Positions 36,226-46,918 of a stretch of 64,000 nt of DNA are shown in pieces. This DNA is from Betaproteobacteria bacterium UBA1934 (GTDB lineage: Bacteria > Pseudomonadota > Gammaproteobacteria > Burkholderiales > Rhodocyclaceae). A model generated the notes under the pieces. It was not told the origin of the DNA. It was given only the letters and a program-made list of their open reading frames with translations, and did not search any database. Made by a program: the position numbers and the translations under genes. The stretch lies in contig DDFG01000001.1 in the NCBI GenBank assembly GCA_002337055.1, positions 173,061 to 237,060 of the forward strand, read 5' to 3'. Each line of letters begins with the position of its first letter. The first letter of the stretch is position 1.

Positions 36226-38220
36226 ATGCAACCACGTATTATCGGAATTGTAAGCGCGGTGCTGATCCTCTGGTCCGGCCTGGCCCCGCTCGCGGCGGCG
36301 GCAGAAATGGCGACACCGGTTGCCATTGAAACACTGTTCAGCTATCCCCGATACGGCCGTGCGAGGTTGTCGCCAAACACCAAACTGTTGGCAACCACCG
36401 CCATGGTGGGAGAGCGCATGCGGCTAGTTGTCGTCGATCTCGATGCAAAGACTGCCAAACCGATCGCTGGGTTTGACGATGCCGATGTCGTTTACTTCCG
36501 TTGGGTCAATGACAAAAGGTTGGTGTTTTCGGTTGGTGACCAGCGCGAGGCAGTCAGTGATCAACCAGGAGCGGGTTTGTTTGCGATAGATGTGGATGGA
36601 AGTAATTTCAAAGAATTGATGCCGACGTTTAAGAAGCAGGCCAATTCGGCTGCTTGGGTTAATAATTTCCGTGCTTCGACCTTCCTTGCGCGTTGCAAGG
36701 GCAGCGACGATATCCTGGTGATGACGCACGAGTCGGATAAAAAGGGCATCGCCATCATGCGCCAGAACACCCGAACCGGGCGCCAGGAATCCGCGGTGCG
36801 TGGCGTTTCCGGTGATATTACGGACGGTTTTGCCGATGCGGCTGGTGTACTTCGTGCCGTCAATTCGGTGGACTCGGACGGACGTTTGCTGCTTTGGTAT
36901 CGCGCCGCTGCCGATGCGCCGTGGCAAGAGATTGCGCGGTACCAGGGGATTTTTGCGCCCGATGTGGTGACACCGGCGGGTTTTTCGCCAGACGGGAAAA
37001 CCATGTGGGTCTCGGCGGCGATCGGTCGCGACACTGACGCAATCTTCGCCTATGACCTTGCTGCCAGAAAACTTGGGGAACAGTTGGTGGCGCATCCGAC
37101 CGCCGACGTCGATGGTGGTCTGATTATCGATACCGATACCGGCGAACTTCTCGGCATACACGTCGACGCCGACAAGCCGCAGAGTGTGTGGTTCGACGAG
37201 AAATGGGCGCAGGCACAAGCGACAGTCGATGCGGCACTACCGGGATACGCGAATGCGCTATCCGGAGAGAGTGGTGGTCGCATTCTGGTGTACTCTCATT
37301 CTGATCGTGACCCCGGTCGCTACTACCTGTACGACAAGGATAAGCGCAGCCTGACCCAGCAGTTCGCGATCAAACCCGAAATCAAGCCTGCGGCGATGGC
37401 GACAATGCGCTGGTTGCCCTATGAAGCGCGCGACAAGCTGCGCATTCCAGCCTATCTCAGCTTGCCGCCTGGTGGTCCGAAAACCGGCCTGCCGCTGATC
37501 GTGCTGGTGCATGGTGGCCCATATATGCGTGATCATTGGGGGTTCGACAGGGAGGTCCAGTTTCTCGCAACACGCGGTTATGCAGTGTTACAGCCGCAGT
37601 TTCGCGGTTCGACCGGCTTTGGCAATCGCCATTTCCGCGCTGGCTGGAAAACCTGGGGCCTAGCAATGCAGGACGACATTACAGACGGCGTCCGTTATCT
37701 TGTCAAAGAGGGCATCGTCGATCCGAAGCGGGTCTGCATCATGGGCGCGAGTTACGGCGGTTATGCAGTGATGATGGGGCTGGTCAAGGATCCCGATCTG
37801 TATCGCTGTGGGGTCAGCTTCGCCGGGGTCAGTGACATCAACCTGATGTATTCGGTCGGCTGGTCGGATTCTGCAAATTCGCTTTGGGCTGATTTTGGCA
37901 TGACGGAACTGATCGGCGATCCTGATAAATTAAAGGAACAATTCATCGCCACATCACCGATCAAGCAAGCTGTGCGGATCAAGGCGCCGTTGTTGTTGAC
38001 CCACGCGACCCAGGATTACCGGGTGCCCATTATTCACGGTGAAAAAATGCGTGATGCCTTGAAGTCAGCCGGTAAAGAATTTGAATGGATCGCTTATCCG
38101 GCGGAAGGGCACGGGATGACAAAAAGCGAAAATCGCTTCGCCCATTACCGCAGCATCGAGGCCTTCCTAGCCAAACATCTGGGCGGGGCGATCGAGAAAA
38201 CGGACAAAACCAACAACTGA
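36226..38220 (+). CDS. S9 family prolyl oligopeptidase-type peptidase, exported
   Basis: This 664-aa enzyme has a signal peptide (ending in AAAAE). The N-terminal propeller leads to a C-terminal alpha/beta hydrolase domain. The nucleophile is in GASYGG (S509), the acid in THATQDYRVP and the histidine in AEGHGM. HGGPYMRDHWGF marks the oxyanion loop of the dipeptidyl/acylaminoacyl peptidase group. The start at 36226 has a weak GAAAG site; GTG 36217 is three codons longer. It would degrade peptides in the periplasm. It lies divergent from the propeller GGDEF sensor. Confidence 0.92.
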   Translation: MQPRIIGIVSAVLILWSGLAPLAAAAEMATPVAIETLFSYPRYGRARLSPNTKLLATTAMVGERMRLVVVDLDAKTAKPIAGFDDADVVYFRWVNDKRLVFSVGDQREAVSDQPGAGLFAIDVDGSNFKELMPTFKKQANSAAWVNNFRASTFLARCKGSDDILVMTHESDKKGIAIMRQNTRTGRQESAVRGVSGDITDGFADAAGVLRAVNSVDSDGRLLLWYRAAADAPWQEIARYQGIFAPDVVTPAGFSPDGKTMWVSAAIGRDTDAIFAYDLAARKLGEQLVAHPTADVDGGLIIDTDTGELLGIHVDADKPQSVWFDEKWAQAQATVDAALPGYANALSGESGGRILVYSHSDRDPGRYYLYDKDKRSLTQQFAIKPEIKPAAMATMRWLPYEARDKLRIPAYLSLPPGGPKTGLPLIVLVHGGPYMRDHWGFDREVQFLATRGYAVLQPQFRGSTGFGNRHFRAGWKTWGLAMQDDITDGVRYLVKEGIVDPKRVCIMGASYGGYAVMMGLVKDPDLYRCGVSFAGVSDINLMYSVGWSDSANSLWADFGMTELIGDPDKLKEQFIATSPIKQAVRIKAPLLLTHATQDYRVPIIHGEKMRDALKSAGKEFEWIAYPAEGHGMTKSENRFAHYRSIEAFLAKHLGGAIEKTDKTNN

Positions 38221-38235
38221 GTTTCATGTCCGAAA

Positions 38236-38257
38236 ACGGCGAGCAACCGCTCGCCGT
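38236..38257. terminator. Hairpin after the S9 peptidase gene
   Basis: A perfect nine-pair stem ACGGCGAGC (38236-38244) and GCTCGCCGT (38249-38257) with AACC loop follows the peptidase stop by 16 bp. There is no T tract. It may end the S9 transcript or separate it from alkA, whose ATG is at 38275. Confidence 0.5.
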
Positions 38258-38274
38258 CCGGCCATAATGACGGC

Positions 38275-39747
38275 ATGGATGAACAACACGCCGCCCGTTA
38301 CGCCGCCCTTCTCGCCCGCGACCGCCGGTTCGATGGACGTTTCTTCGTCGGCGTCACCTCCACCGGCATCTACTGTCGCCCCGTTTGCCGCGTGCGGACG
38401 CCGAAAAGCGCCCACTGCCGTTTTTTTGATCATGCTGCGGCGGCGGAGGCGGCGGGGTTTCGTCCCTGTTTGCGCTGCCGGCCGGAACTCGCGCCGGGGC
38501 TGGCGGCGGTCGATGCCTCATCACGGCTTGCCTGGGCGGCGGCCATGCGCATCGACGCGGGAGAGCTGGAAGCGGGCAGCCTGGGTGGGTTGGCTGAACG
38601 GCTGGGCATTACCGACCGCCATTTGCGCCGTGTGTTTGCAGAGCAGTTCGGTGTCACGCCCGTGGTCTACGCCCAGACCCAGCGCTTGCTCATGGCCAAG
38701 CGATTGTTGACCGAAACCACCCTGCCGCTGACCGAGATTGCCTATGCGGCGGGTTTCGGCAGCGTGCGCCGCTTCAACGCGCTCTATGCGGGGCATTATG
38801 GGATGTCACCCAGTGTGACCCGCGGTCGGACTGCCAGACCGGCGAGCTGTTCCGAGGAGGGGTTGCGTTTTCAGCTGGCCTACCGGCCGCCGTTCGACTG
38901 GCCGCGCCTGCTGGCGTTTCTGGCCGGTCGTTGCGTGCCGGGTGTGGAATCGGTGGAGGGCGCGGTCTACCACCGCAGCTTGCGTCTCGACGCCACTGGC
39001 GCCGCGTTGCGCGGGTGGCTGGCAGTGGCGTGGACGCCCGAACGGCATGCCGTGTCTGTCGTCGTTTCACATGGCTTGTTGCGGGGGCTGCCTGCCGTGC
39101 TGGCGGGCGTACGGCGTTTGTGCGATCTCTCCTGTGATCCGGCGGCGGTGTCGGCAGTGCTGGGGCCGCTTGCCGACGATGCGCCGGGCCTGCGCGTACC
39201 GGGTTCGATGGATGGTTTCGAGATGGCGATCCGCGCCATCCTGGGCCAGCAGGTGACGGTCAGGGCCGCGCATACGCTGGCGGGGCGCTTGGTCGAACGC
39301 TTTGGCGAGCCCTTGGCGACGCCGATTGCAGGTGTCACCCATCTGTTTCCACCTGCCGGGCAGTTGGTTGCCCAATCTGTTGAGGCGCTGGCGGAATTGG
39401 GCATCGTCCGGCAACGGGCGTCGGCGATTCTGGCGCTGGCGCGCGCGGTGACGGAAGGCCGACTCGATCTGGGACCGGCTGCCGACGTGCCCGCTGCATT
39501 GGCTGCGCTGGAATCCCTTCCCGGCATCGGGCGCTGGACCGCCAACTACATTGCCTTGCGCGCCTTGGCCTGGCCCGACGCCTGGCCGACCGGCGACATC
39601 GCGCTGCAAAAGGCGCTCGGTGCGCCGTCGGCCAAGGCTGCCGAGGCGCGGGCCGAGATCTGGCGGCCCTGGCGGGGGTATGCGACGCTGCATCTGTGGC
39701 GGCGTCTGGGCGAAGCGAATTTGCCGGACATTCAGGAGACATCATGA
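38275..39747 (+). CDS. alkA: Ada-type regulatory domain fused to AlkA glycosylase
   Basis: This 490-aa fusion has three parts: an Ada N-terminal zinc domain (residues 1-70, with YCRPVCRVR and CLRCRPE), an AraC-type helix-turn-helix domain (about 85-185, with LTEIAYAAGFGSVRRFNALY), and an AlkA-like glycosylase (about 195-490). The AlkA part has the HhH motif LPGIGRWTANYIALRA and the catalytic Asp in TGDIALQ (D441). It removes 3-methyladenine and other alkylated bases and may regulate itself after methyl transfer to a zinc-domain Cys. The final four bases overlap the start of ogt (ATGA), so the pair is made together. Confidence 0.94.
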   Translation: MDEQHAARYAALLARDRRFDGRFFVGVTSTGIYCRPVCRVRTPKSAHCRFFDHAAAAEAAGFRPCLRCRPELAPGLAAVDASSRLAWAAAMRIDAGELEAGSLGGLAERLGITDRHLRRVFAEQFGVTPVVYAQTQRLLMAKRLLTETTLPLTEIAYAAGFGSVRRFNALYAGHYGMSPSVTRGRTARPASCSEEGLRFQLAYRPPFDWPRLLAFLAGRCVPGVESVEGAVYHRSLRLDATGAALRGWLAVAWTPERHAVSVVVSHGLLRGLPAVLAGVRRLCDLSCDPAAVSAVLGPLADDAPGLRVPGSMDGFEMAIRAILGQQVTVRAAHTLAGRLVERFGEPLATPIAGVTHLFPPAGQLVAQSVEALAELGIVRQRASAILALARAVTEGRLDLGPAADVPAALAALESLPGIGRWTANYIALRALAWPDAWPTGDIALQKALGAPSAKAAEARAEIWRPWRGYATLHLWRRLGEANLPDIQETS

Positions 39748-40256
39748 CGACCACTCTCTGGAAATCCATTGCCAGCCCGCTGGGGCCGATTGTTCTCGCC
39801 GCGGTGCCGGAAGGACTGATCGGAGCCTGGTTTCCGGGGCAGGCGCATTTTGCGGGCGTGCAACCGGATTGGCGGCACGATCGCGCGGCGGCTGGGCTGA
39901 TCGATGCAGAGCGGCAGCTGGCGGAATGGTTTGCCGGCCGGCGGCGCGATTTCGATCTGCCGCTGGCGCCGGTTGGCACACCGTTTCAGCGGCAGGTGTG
40001 GGCGGCGATCCGGCGCGTCGCGTATGGGGCGACCACGTCTTATGGCAGTGTCGCCGCGGAGTTGGGCCAGTCGCAGGCGGCGCGGGCGGTGGGCGCGGCG
40101 ACCGGACGCAACCCGTTTTCGATCATCGTGCCCTGTCACCGTCTGGTCGGGCAGCGTGGTGCGCTGACCGGCTATGCCGGCGGGCTGGACAAGAAGCGGG
40201 CCTTGCTTGCCTTTGAAGCGGCCGGGGCGCCCTTCGAACTGGTTACATCTGCTTGA
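39744..40256 (+). CDS. ogt: Methylated-DNA--protein-cysteine methyltransferase
   Basis: This 170-aa repair protein carries the active-site motif PCHRLVG (C131), preceded by the fold motif NPFSIIV. It has the usual YGSVAAELGQSQAARAVGAATGRNP helix-turn-helix. It removes alkyl groups from O6 of guanine by transfer to the cysteine. The overlap with alkA makes an alkylation-repair operon. It ends inside the convergent LytTR regulator gene by 14 bases. Confidence 0.94.
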   Translation: MTTTLWKSIASPLGPIVLAAVPEGLIGAWFPGQAHFAGVQPDWRHDRAAAGLIDAERQLAEWFAGRRRDFDLPLAPVGTPFQRQVWAAIRRVAYGATTSYGSVAAELGQSQAARAVGAATGRNPFSIIVPCHRLVGQRGALTGYAGGLDKKRALLAFEAAGAPFELVTSA

Positions 40257-41019
40257 AACGGTGGGCGAAGGTGCGGCTGACTTCGAGTTTCTCGTCGCAG
40301 CTTTTCAGCCGCATCATCAGGTGGCCGCGAATGTCGCGGCTGAGATCGACGATGGCGCGCACGTTGACGATGGTTGAGCGGTGGATTTGCCAGAACTGGT
40401 CGGGGTCGAGTTCGGCCAGCAATTCGTAGATCGGCTTTCTGATTAGCACTTCGCCTTGTGGGCGGACGACCCGCGAATATTTGTCGGCAGCCTGAAAGAA
40501 CAGCACTTCGTCGGTGGCGATGAATTCCAGCCGGTCGCCGACCGACGCCTGAATCCACTTGAGGGCGGGTTGCGCCGGAAGTGCGGTGCGCAGCTGGGCG
40601 GCCAGTTGGGCGAGCACGGCGGTGTCCTGGGCGGGCGTCGCCTGGCCGGTCAGCAGCTTTTTCAGACGGGCGACGCACTTCTCCAGACGGGCGGGATCGA
40701 CCGGTTTCAGCAGGTAGTCGATGGCGCCGCGCTCGAAAGCTTCGATGGCGTATTCATCGTAGGCGGTGACGAAAACCTTGTGGATGCCATCGTCGATCTG
40801 GCCGGCCGCCTCAACGCCGGTCAGCACCGGCATGCGGATGTCGAGGAAGGCGATCTGCGGGCAGTGTGCGGCGGCGAGTTCGACCGCCTCGCCGCCGTTT
40901 TCCGCTTCGGCGACGATTTGCAGTTCGGGCCAGCACTGCGCCAGGCGGAGGCGCAGTTGCTCGCGCATCAGTCTTTCGTCGTCAGCAATCAGCGCTGTCG
41001 GCGGGTTTGGTAACGGCAT
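40243..41019 (-). CDS. LytTR-family response regulator
   Basis: This 258-aa protein has a receiver domain (residues 1-125; phospho-acceptor D60 in IAFLDIRMP, and K105 in LLKPVD) and a C-terminal LytTR DNA-binding domain (about 150-258, with DRLEFIATDEVLFFQAADKYSRVV and FWQIHRSTIVNVRAI). The ATG at 41019 is inside the end of the sensor kinase gene by 38 bases, so it follows the kinase as a coupled pair. LytTR regulators often control peptide signalling or cell-surface genes. Confidence 0.93.
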   Translation of the reverse strand: MPLPNPPTALIADDERLMREQLRLRLAQCWPELQIVAEAENGGEAVELAAAHCPQIAFLDIRMPVLTGVEAAGQIDDGIHKVFVTAYDEYAIEAFERGAIDYLLKPVDPARLEKCVARLKKLLTGQATPAQDTAVLAQLAAQLRTALPAQPALKWIQASVGDRLEFIATDEVLFFQAADKYSRVVRPQGEVLIRKPIYELLAELDPDQFWQIHRSTIVNVRAIVDLSRDIRGHLMMRLKSCDEKLEVSRTFAHRFKQM

Positions 41020-42205
41020 AGGGAATTTCCAGTCGGACAGAGGTGCCAGCGGGTTCGTTGGCGCTGATGCTGAGCCGCCCGTCCTTGCCGAACAGCGCGG
41101 CAAGGCGTTCGCGGATATTGCTGAGGCCGACACCTCCGGCATGGCCGGGCCGCACCTTGGCCGGAACCGCGCCGAAGCCGACGCCGGTGTCATCGACGCG
41201 CACCGCCAGCTTGCCATCGACAATCTCGGCTGCCAGGGTGATGCGTCCGCCCTCGCTCTTCGGTTCGATCCCGTGTTGGATGGCGTTCTCGACCAGCGAG
41301 GGCAGCATCAGCGGCGGCATTTGCGCCGATTCGAGGCCGGGTGGAATCTCGATGGTGAACTCGAGGCGGTTTTCCATCCGCATCTTGAGGATTTCGAGGT
41401 AATGCCGGCAGATGGTGATTTCGCGGCCGAGCGTCGAGTCCGCGCGGCGCAGGTTGGGTAGCACGCAACGCAGATAGCCTATGAGGTTGCGCTGCATCAC
41501 GGCGGCGCGCGGCGGATCGGTCTCGATCAGGTGCTCGACGGCGGCCAGCGTGTTGAACAGGAAATGCGGCTCGACCTGGGCCTGCATCGCTTGCAGGCGC
41601 GCTTCCGCCAGTTGGCGTTCGAGTGTTTCCTTGTCGGCGGCGGCTTCTGCTACCGAGGCGCGTGCTTCGGCCTTCAATTTGGCATTGGTCAGCAAACGCA
41701 GGATGATCATGAAAAGGATGAGCAACATCACGATTTCCATGATCGGCACGGTCTTCACATGCTTCTTCACGAAACCGCCGTCCGACTCATCGTCGTCGTC
41801 ATCATCCGAAGTGTCCGGATTGGGTGGCACCGGTGGGGCGGGCACGGCCATCGGTGGCGACATGCCTTCCGGCGCTGAGGCGGCCTCAGGCCGCGACGCG
41901 CCTTCCGGCATGACCGGATTCTGCGGGTTACGGCGGATCACGAGGCCTTTTTCATCGATGCGAATCTCCACCGGCTCTTTGTCGGCGCCTTTCTTGAAGA
42001 CCTTGGTCACCGTTTTGTGATGGTTCGTACGTGGCGTTACCACGGTCTCGGTGAAGAAGGTGTCGGACATGATGCCGCCGCAAATCATCAGCAGCAGACA
42101 GAGCAGCACAAACTGCCAGAAAGTGAGGCGGGCAATGACGGCCGCCAGGGCGGCCGTGCCGCGTTTTACGGAGTCGCCGAAGCGGACGAAGGCGTTTTCG
42201 TTCAT
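40982..42205 (-). CDS. LytS-type sensor histidine kinase with acidic periplasmic loop
   Basis: This 407-aa protein has helix 1 at about 27-46, a periplasmic loop of about 105 residues, and helix 2 at about 153-169. A coiled coil and the HisKA_7TM-like kinase core follow, with the phospho-acceptor in EPHFLFN (H214) and the N-box VENAIQHG. The loop ends in a Pro-rich and then very acidic run (D134-D142, six Asp in a row among them). It starts at ATG 42205, ten bases after the small secreted protein gene with no separate ribosome-binding site, so it depends on that upstream gene for translation. The signal is unknown; a cation or a cationic peptide could bind the acid run. Confidence 0.9.
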   Translation of the reverse strand: MNENAFVRFGDSVKRGTAALAAVIARLTFWQFVLLCLLLMICGGIMSDTFFTETVVTPRTNHHKTVTKVFKKGADKEPVEIRIDEKGLVIRRNPQNPVMPEGASRPEAASAPEGMSPPMAVPAPPVPPNPDTSDDDDDDESDGGFVKKHVKTVPIMEIVMLLILFMIILRLLTNAKLKAEARASVAEAAADKETLERQLAEARLQAMQAQVEPHFLFNTLAAVEHLIETDPPRAAVMQRNLIGYLRCVLPNLRRADSTLGREITICRHYLEILKMRMENRLEFTIEIPPGLESAQMPPLMLPSLVENAIQHGIEPKSEGGRITLAAEIVDGKLAVRVDDTGVGFGAVPAKVRPGHAGGVGLSNIRERLAALFGKDGRLSISANEPAGTSVRLEIPYAVTKPADSADC

Positions 42206-42215
42206 AAGCGTCAGT

Positions 42216-42503
42216 TTACAGCTTTGCGGTGGTTTCGAAATCGAGGCGGGCGAGGTAATCGCTCGACTTGGGGGTGACAGTGAAACGGCCGACGGTCGGT
42301 GTCGCTTCGTCAACAGGCGGGACGAATTGCATGCCCTGCGGCGTGACGATGAAGCGGCCAATGGTCGGTGGCGTCGGCTCGGTTTGCTGCGGAGCACGCA
42401 CCATCATGTTCACGGCTGCAGCGGCCGTCGTAGTGGCGAGCAGCAGGCAGGCGAAAGTGGTCAGAGCGCGGCGGTGGGTGCTGTGATAAACAGTCTTGAA
42501 CAT
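42216..42503 (-). CDS. Small secreted protein with two repeats, upstream of LytS/LytTR
   Basis: This 95-aa protein has a signal peptide (HRRA then a hydrophobic stretch ending in TTTAAAAV) and a short mature part with two copies of a ten-residue motif: PTIGRFIVTP and PTVGRFTVTP. The start has GAGGAG six bases upstream, but that site is inside a predicted mRNA stem. It is the first gene of a tight unit with the LytS kinase and LytTR regulator. It may be a signal or a regulator of the kinase. No known family is recognised. Confidence 0.72.
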   Translation of the reverse strand: MFKTVYHSTHRRALTTFACLLLATTTAAAAVNMMVRAPQQTEPTPPTIGRFIVTPQGMQFVPPVDEATPTVGRFTVTPKSSDYLARLDFETTAKL

Positions 42504-42504
42504 G

Positions 42505-42560
42505 GCGATCTCCTCGTGTGGGGTTGGGATATGCGTAGCCTAGGCACGGAGGAGATTCGC
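42505..42560 (-). promoter_or_regulatory. mRNA stem that would hide the ribosome-binding site
   Basis: On the - strand, GCGAATCTCCTC (42549-42560) can pair with GAGGAGATCGC (42505-42515), which holds the ribosome-binding site of the 95-aa gene. The stem has 11 pairs with one bulged A and a 33-base loop. The loop holds the palindrome GCCTAGGC (42538-42545), which could itself be a protein site. The layout fits an RNA thermometer or other translational switch, but this is a paper prediction. Confidence 0.55.
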
Positions 42561-42663
42561 TGCGAGCGCGAAGCGACGAAATGCGGAAACAGCGGAGTGA
42601 AATGCAGGTTGGCCGGAACACGAGGCTGGCAAAAAGCGGGCGCCAGCTTGCCGAACGCTTCCG

Positions 42664-42855
42664 TTATGGCTCGGTTTGCGGCAGTTCGCTCAGACGGGTC
42701 GGGCAGTTTTCCCAGTCGTCGTGACGACATTCGGTCTTGTGACAGCGAAACTGGCAACGGGTGAGTTCTTCCGGCGTCTCGTCGACGAACAACCTTGAAA
42801 ACCAGCGCACGGCCTTGGCGAGGCCGCCGGGAGTCGATTCATGCTGATCGGACAT
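42664..42855 (-). CDS. 63-aa cysteine-rich protein
   Basis: This small protein starts at ATG 42855 after AGGAG. It has no signal peptide. The end has four cysteines in a C-x3-C-x4-C-x7-C pattern (CQFRC, then CHKTEC, then ending in ENC), which suggests a metal site. Function unknown. It lies about 160 bp before the 95-aa secreted gene on the same strand, so it may be in the same transcript or a separate unit. It is divergent from the patatin gene. Confidence 0.65.
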   Translation of the reverse strand: MSDQHESTPGGLAKAVRWFSRLFVDETPEELTRCQFRCHKTECRHDDWENCPTRLSELPQTEP

Positions 42856-43060
42856 GATGAAGGCTCCTGCACACGATGGATTCGCGGAGCGCCGCTGCGA
42901 CGGCGTCGTGAGGGTCGATTTGATCCCCATGGCCGTTAGAGCACTTGCCCGGGAAAAGTTCCGGCGGCGCAGGCGGGCACAGCCTGCGGGTAGGAGTGGC
43001 CCGAGGCGGTCTTCCGCCTTTGCTAAAATGGCAGCCTTATTGTGTTTTGGAATCGATTCC

Positions 43061-43948
43061 ATGTATGCAAAGTTTCGGCATCTTGTCGGCTGCGCCAGTA
43101 TCTGCCTCGTGACCGCCTGTGCCCAGAATGCCGTCAAACCCGCCGATCCAATGCCACCTCCGCCGGCCAAGCCGGTGGTCGCCCTGGTGCTTGGCGGCGG
43201 CGCGGCCAAGGGGTTTGCGCACATCGGCGTGATCAAGGTGCTGGAAGCGCAGGGCATCGTGCCGGATATCGTGGTTGGCACCAGCGCGGGGGCGGTGGTG
43301 GGTTCCATGTACGCGGCGGGCAAGAACGGATTCGAATTGCAGTCGCTGGCGATCAGCCTGGATGAATCGCAGGTCAGCGACTGGTCCCTGCCCGATCGCG
43401 GCGTGTTCAAGGGCGAGGCTCTCGCGACTTTCATCAACAAAGCGGCAGGCAACGTGACGCTGGAGCGGTTGCCGAAAAAATTCGGCGCGGTCGCGACCGA
43501 TCTGGCGACCGGCGACCCCATCGTTTTTCGCACCGGCGATACTGGCATGGCGGTACGTGCCTCGGCCAGCGTGCCGGGCGTGTTCCAGCCTGTGGCGATC
43601 CGGGGACGGGAATACGTGGACGGCGGGCTGGTCAGCCCCGTGCCGGTGCGTTTCGCCCGCGAGATGGGCGCCACGTTCGTCATTGCCGTCGATATTTCCA
43701 ACAGACCGACCAATGGCCGCACCAAGAGCAGTTTCGAGGTGCTGATGCAAACCTTTGCGATCATGGGTCAGGCGTTGAATCGGCATGAACTGCCGCAGGC
43801 CGATATCGTGATTAGGCCGGATATTTCGCAGCTGGCGTCCACCGATTTCAAGACCCGCCATCAGGCGGTGCTGGAGGGCGAAAAGGCGGCGACGCAGGCG
43901 CTGCCGGCGCTCAAGGCCAAATTGGCGGCGTTTGGCGAGCGGCGCTGA
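43061..43948 (+). CDS. Patatin-like phospholipase lipoprotein (RssA-like)
   Basis: This 295-aa protein begins with a lipoprotein signal (lipobox LVTAC). It has the patatin oxyanion motif GGGAAKG, the nucleophile GTSAG (S75) and the dyad Asp in DGG (D187). It would hydrolyse acyl ester bonds of lipids at the cell envelope. The ATG at 43061 has no strong ribosome-binding site; an in-frame ATG upstream (near 43028) would add residues with no signal peptide benefit. It is followed 52 bp later by msrB. Confidence 0.87.
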   Translation: MYAKFRHLVGCASICLVTACAQNAVKPADPMPPPPAKPVVALVLGGGAAKGFAHIGVIKVLEAQGIVPDIVVGTSAGAVVGSMYAAGKNGFELQSLAISLDESQVSDWSLPDRGVFKGEALATFINKAAGNVTLERLPKKFGAVATDLATGDPIVFRTGDTGMAVRASASVPGVFQPVAIRGREYVDGGLVSPVPVRFAREMGATFVIAVDISNRPTNGRTKSSFEVLMQTFAIMGQALNRHELPQADIVIRPDISQLASTDFKTRHQAVLEGEKAATQALPALKAKLAAFGERR

Positions 43949-44000
43949 ACATTGGGGGTTTTTTCGGGTCTCTACTCCAGGTCAATATCAGGAGAGGGCG

Positions 44001-44504
44001 ATGAAAGTTAGCGTGTTCAATCGGCGGGGCGAACTGGTCGGCCCGATCGACTGCGAGCCGGTCGTTCGGGACGAAGCGGTGTGGCGCGCACAACTGACCC
44101 CGGCGCAATATGCCGTGACCCGGCACAAAGGCACTGAACGTCCGTTTTGCGGTGGCCTGGTCGATAACCATCGATCGGGTGTGTATGCCTGTGTGTGCTG
44201 TGGGTTGCCGCTGTTCACCTCGGAGACCAAGTTCGAATCCGGTTCGGGTTGGCCGAGTTTCTTTCGTCCCCTGGCGGACGGGAATCTGCTTTTGGATGTC
44301 GACCGCAGCCACGGCATGGTGCGAACCGAAGTGACCTGCGTGCGTTGCGAGGCCCATCTGGGTCATGTCTTCGATGACGGACCGCGTCCCACCGGTTTGC
44401 GTTTTTGCATCAACGGCGAGGCTCTGGCGTTTGTCGATGCCGACCGGCTCGCCGACCTCGCGGATCCGGTTGCCGATTCAGGCCCATCGCGGGGAACCAC
44501 TTGA
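44001..44504 (+). CDS. msrB: Peptide-methionine (R)-S-oxide reductase MsrB
   Basis: This 167-aa repair enzyme has the two zinc CxxC pairs (CVCC and CVRC), the substrate motif GSGWPSFF, the [14 protein letters not shown] block and the catalytic cysteine in RFCIN (C136). It reduces methionine R-sulfoxide in proteins with thioredoxin. The start follows a GGAGAGGG site. It is slightly longer than the typical single-domain MsrB because of an N-terminal extension of about 25 residues. No signal peptide is present, so it is cytoplasmic. Confidence 0.93.
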   Translation: MKVSVFNRRGELVGPIDCEPVVRDEAVWRAQLTPAQYAVTRHKGTERPFCGGLVDNHRSGVYACVCCGLPLFTSETKFESGSGWPSFFRPLADGNLLLDVDRSHGMVRTEVTCVRCEAHLGHVFDDGPRPTGLRFCINGEALAFVDADRLADLADPVADSGPSRGTT

Positions 44505-44506
44505 CT

Positions 44507-44570
44507 GTTTCGTTGTCTTGTATCTTTTAGTAAACTAGCTGAAAAATCGTCGCCACCTGACAAACGAAAC
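44507..44570. promoter_or_regulatory. Candidate operators before methylmalonyl-CoA mutase
   Basis: GTTTCGTT (44507-44514) and AACGAAAC (44563-44570) form an inverted pair spaced 48 bases apart. Between them lies the dyad TAGT-AA-ACTA at 44528-44537. The region upstream of the mutase ATG (44715) is otherwise empty of genes. No named regulator can be assigned. Confidence 0.35.
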
Positions 44571-44714
44571 GAATATCCACGGGTTGCGGCGAGGGAGGAA
44601 AATTCACTTGCCGGGCGGTTCTGCCAGCGCCACACTGCGGAATGTCGGCAAACGTCTCAACCGACCATAATTCATTATTACTATTAAATGCATCAGCCTT
44701 AACCGAGAGAGATC

Positions 44715-46889
<2,175 letters not shown>

Positions 46890-46918
46890 ACTGCCGGTTC
46901 AGAACACAATCTGTGCTG

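Noticed and set aside
44505..44714. Cobalamin riboswitch before the B12-dependent mutase
   Set aside because: No B12-box or suitable long fold could be recognised in this 210-base region.
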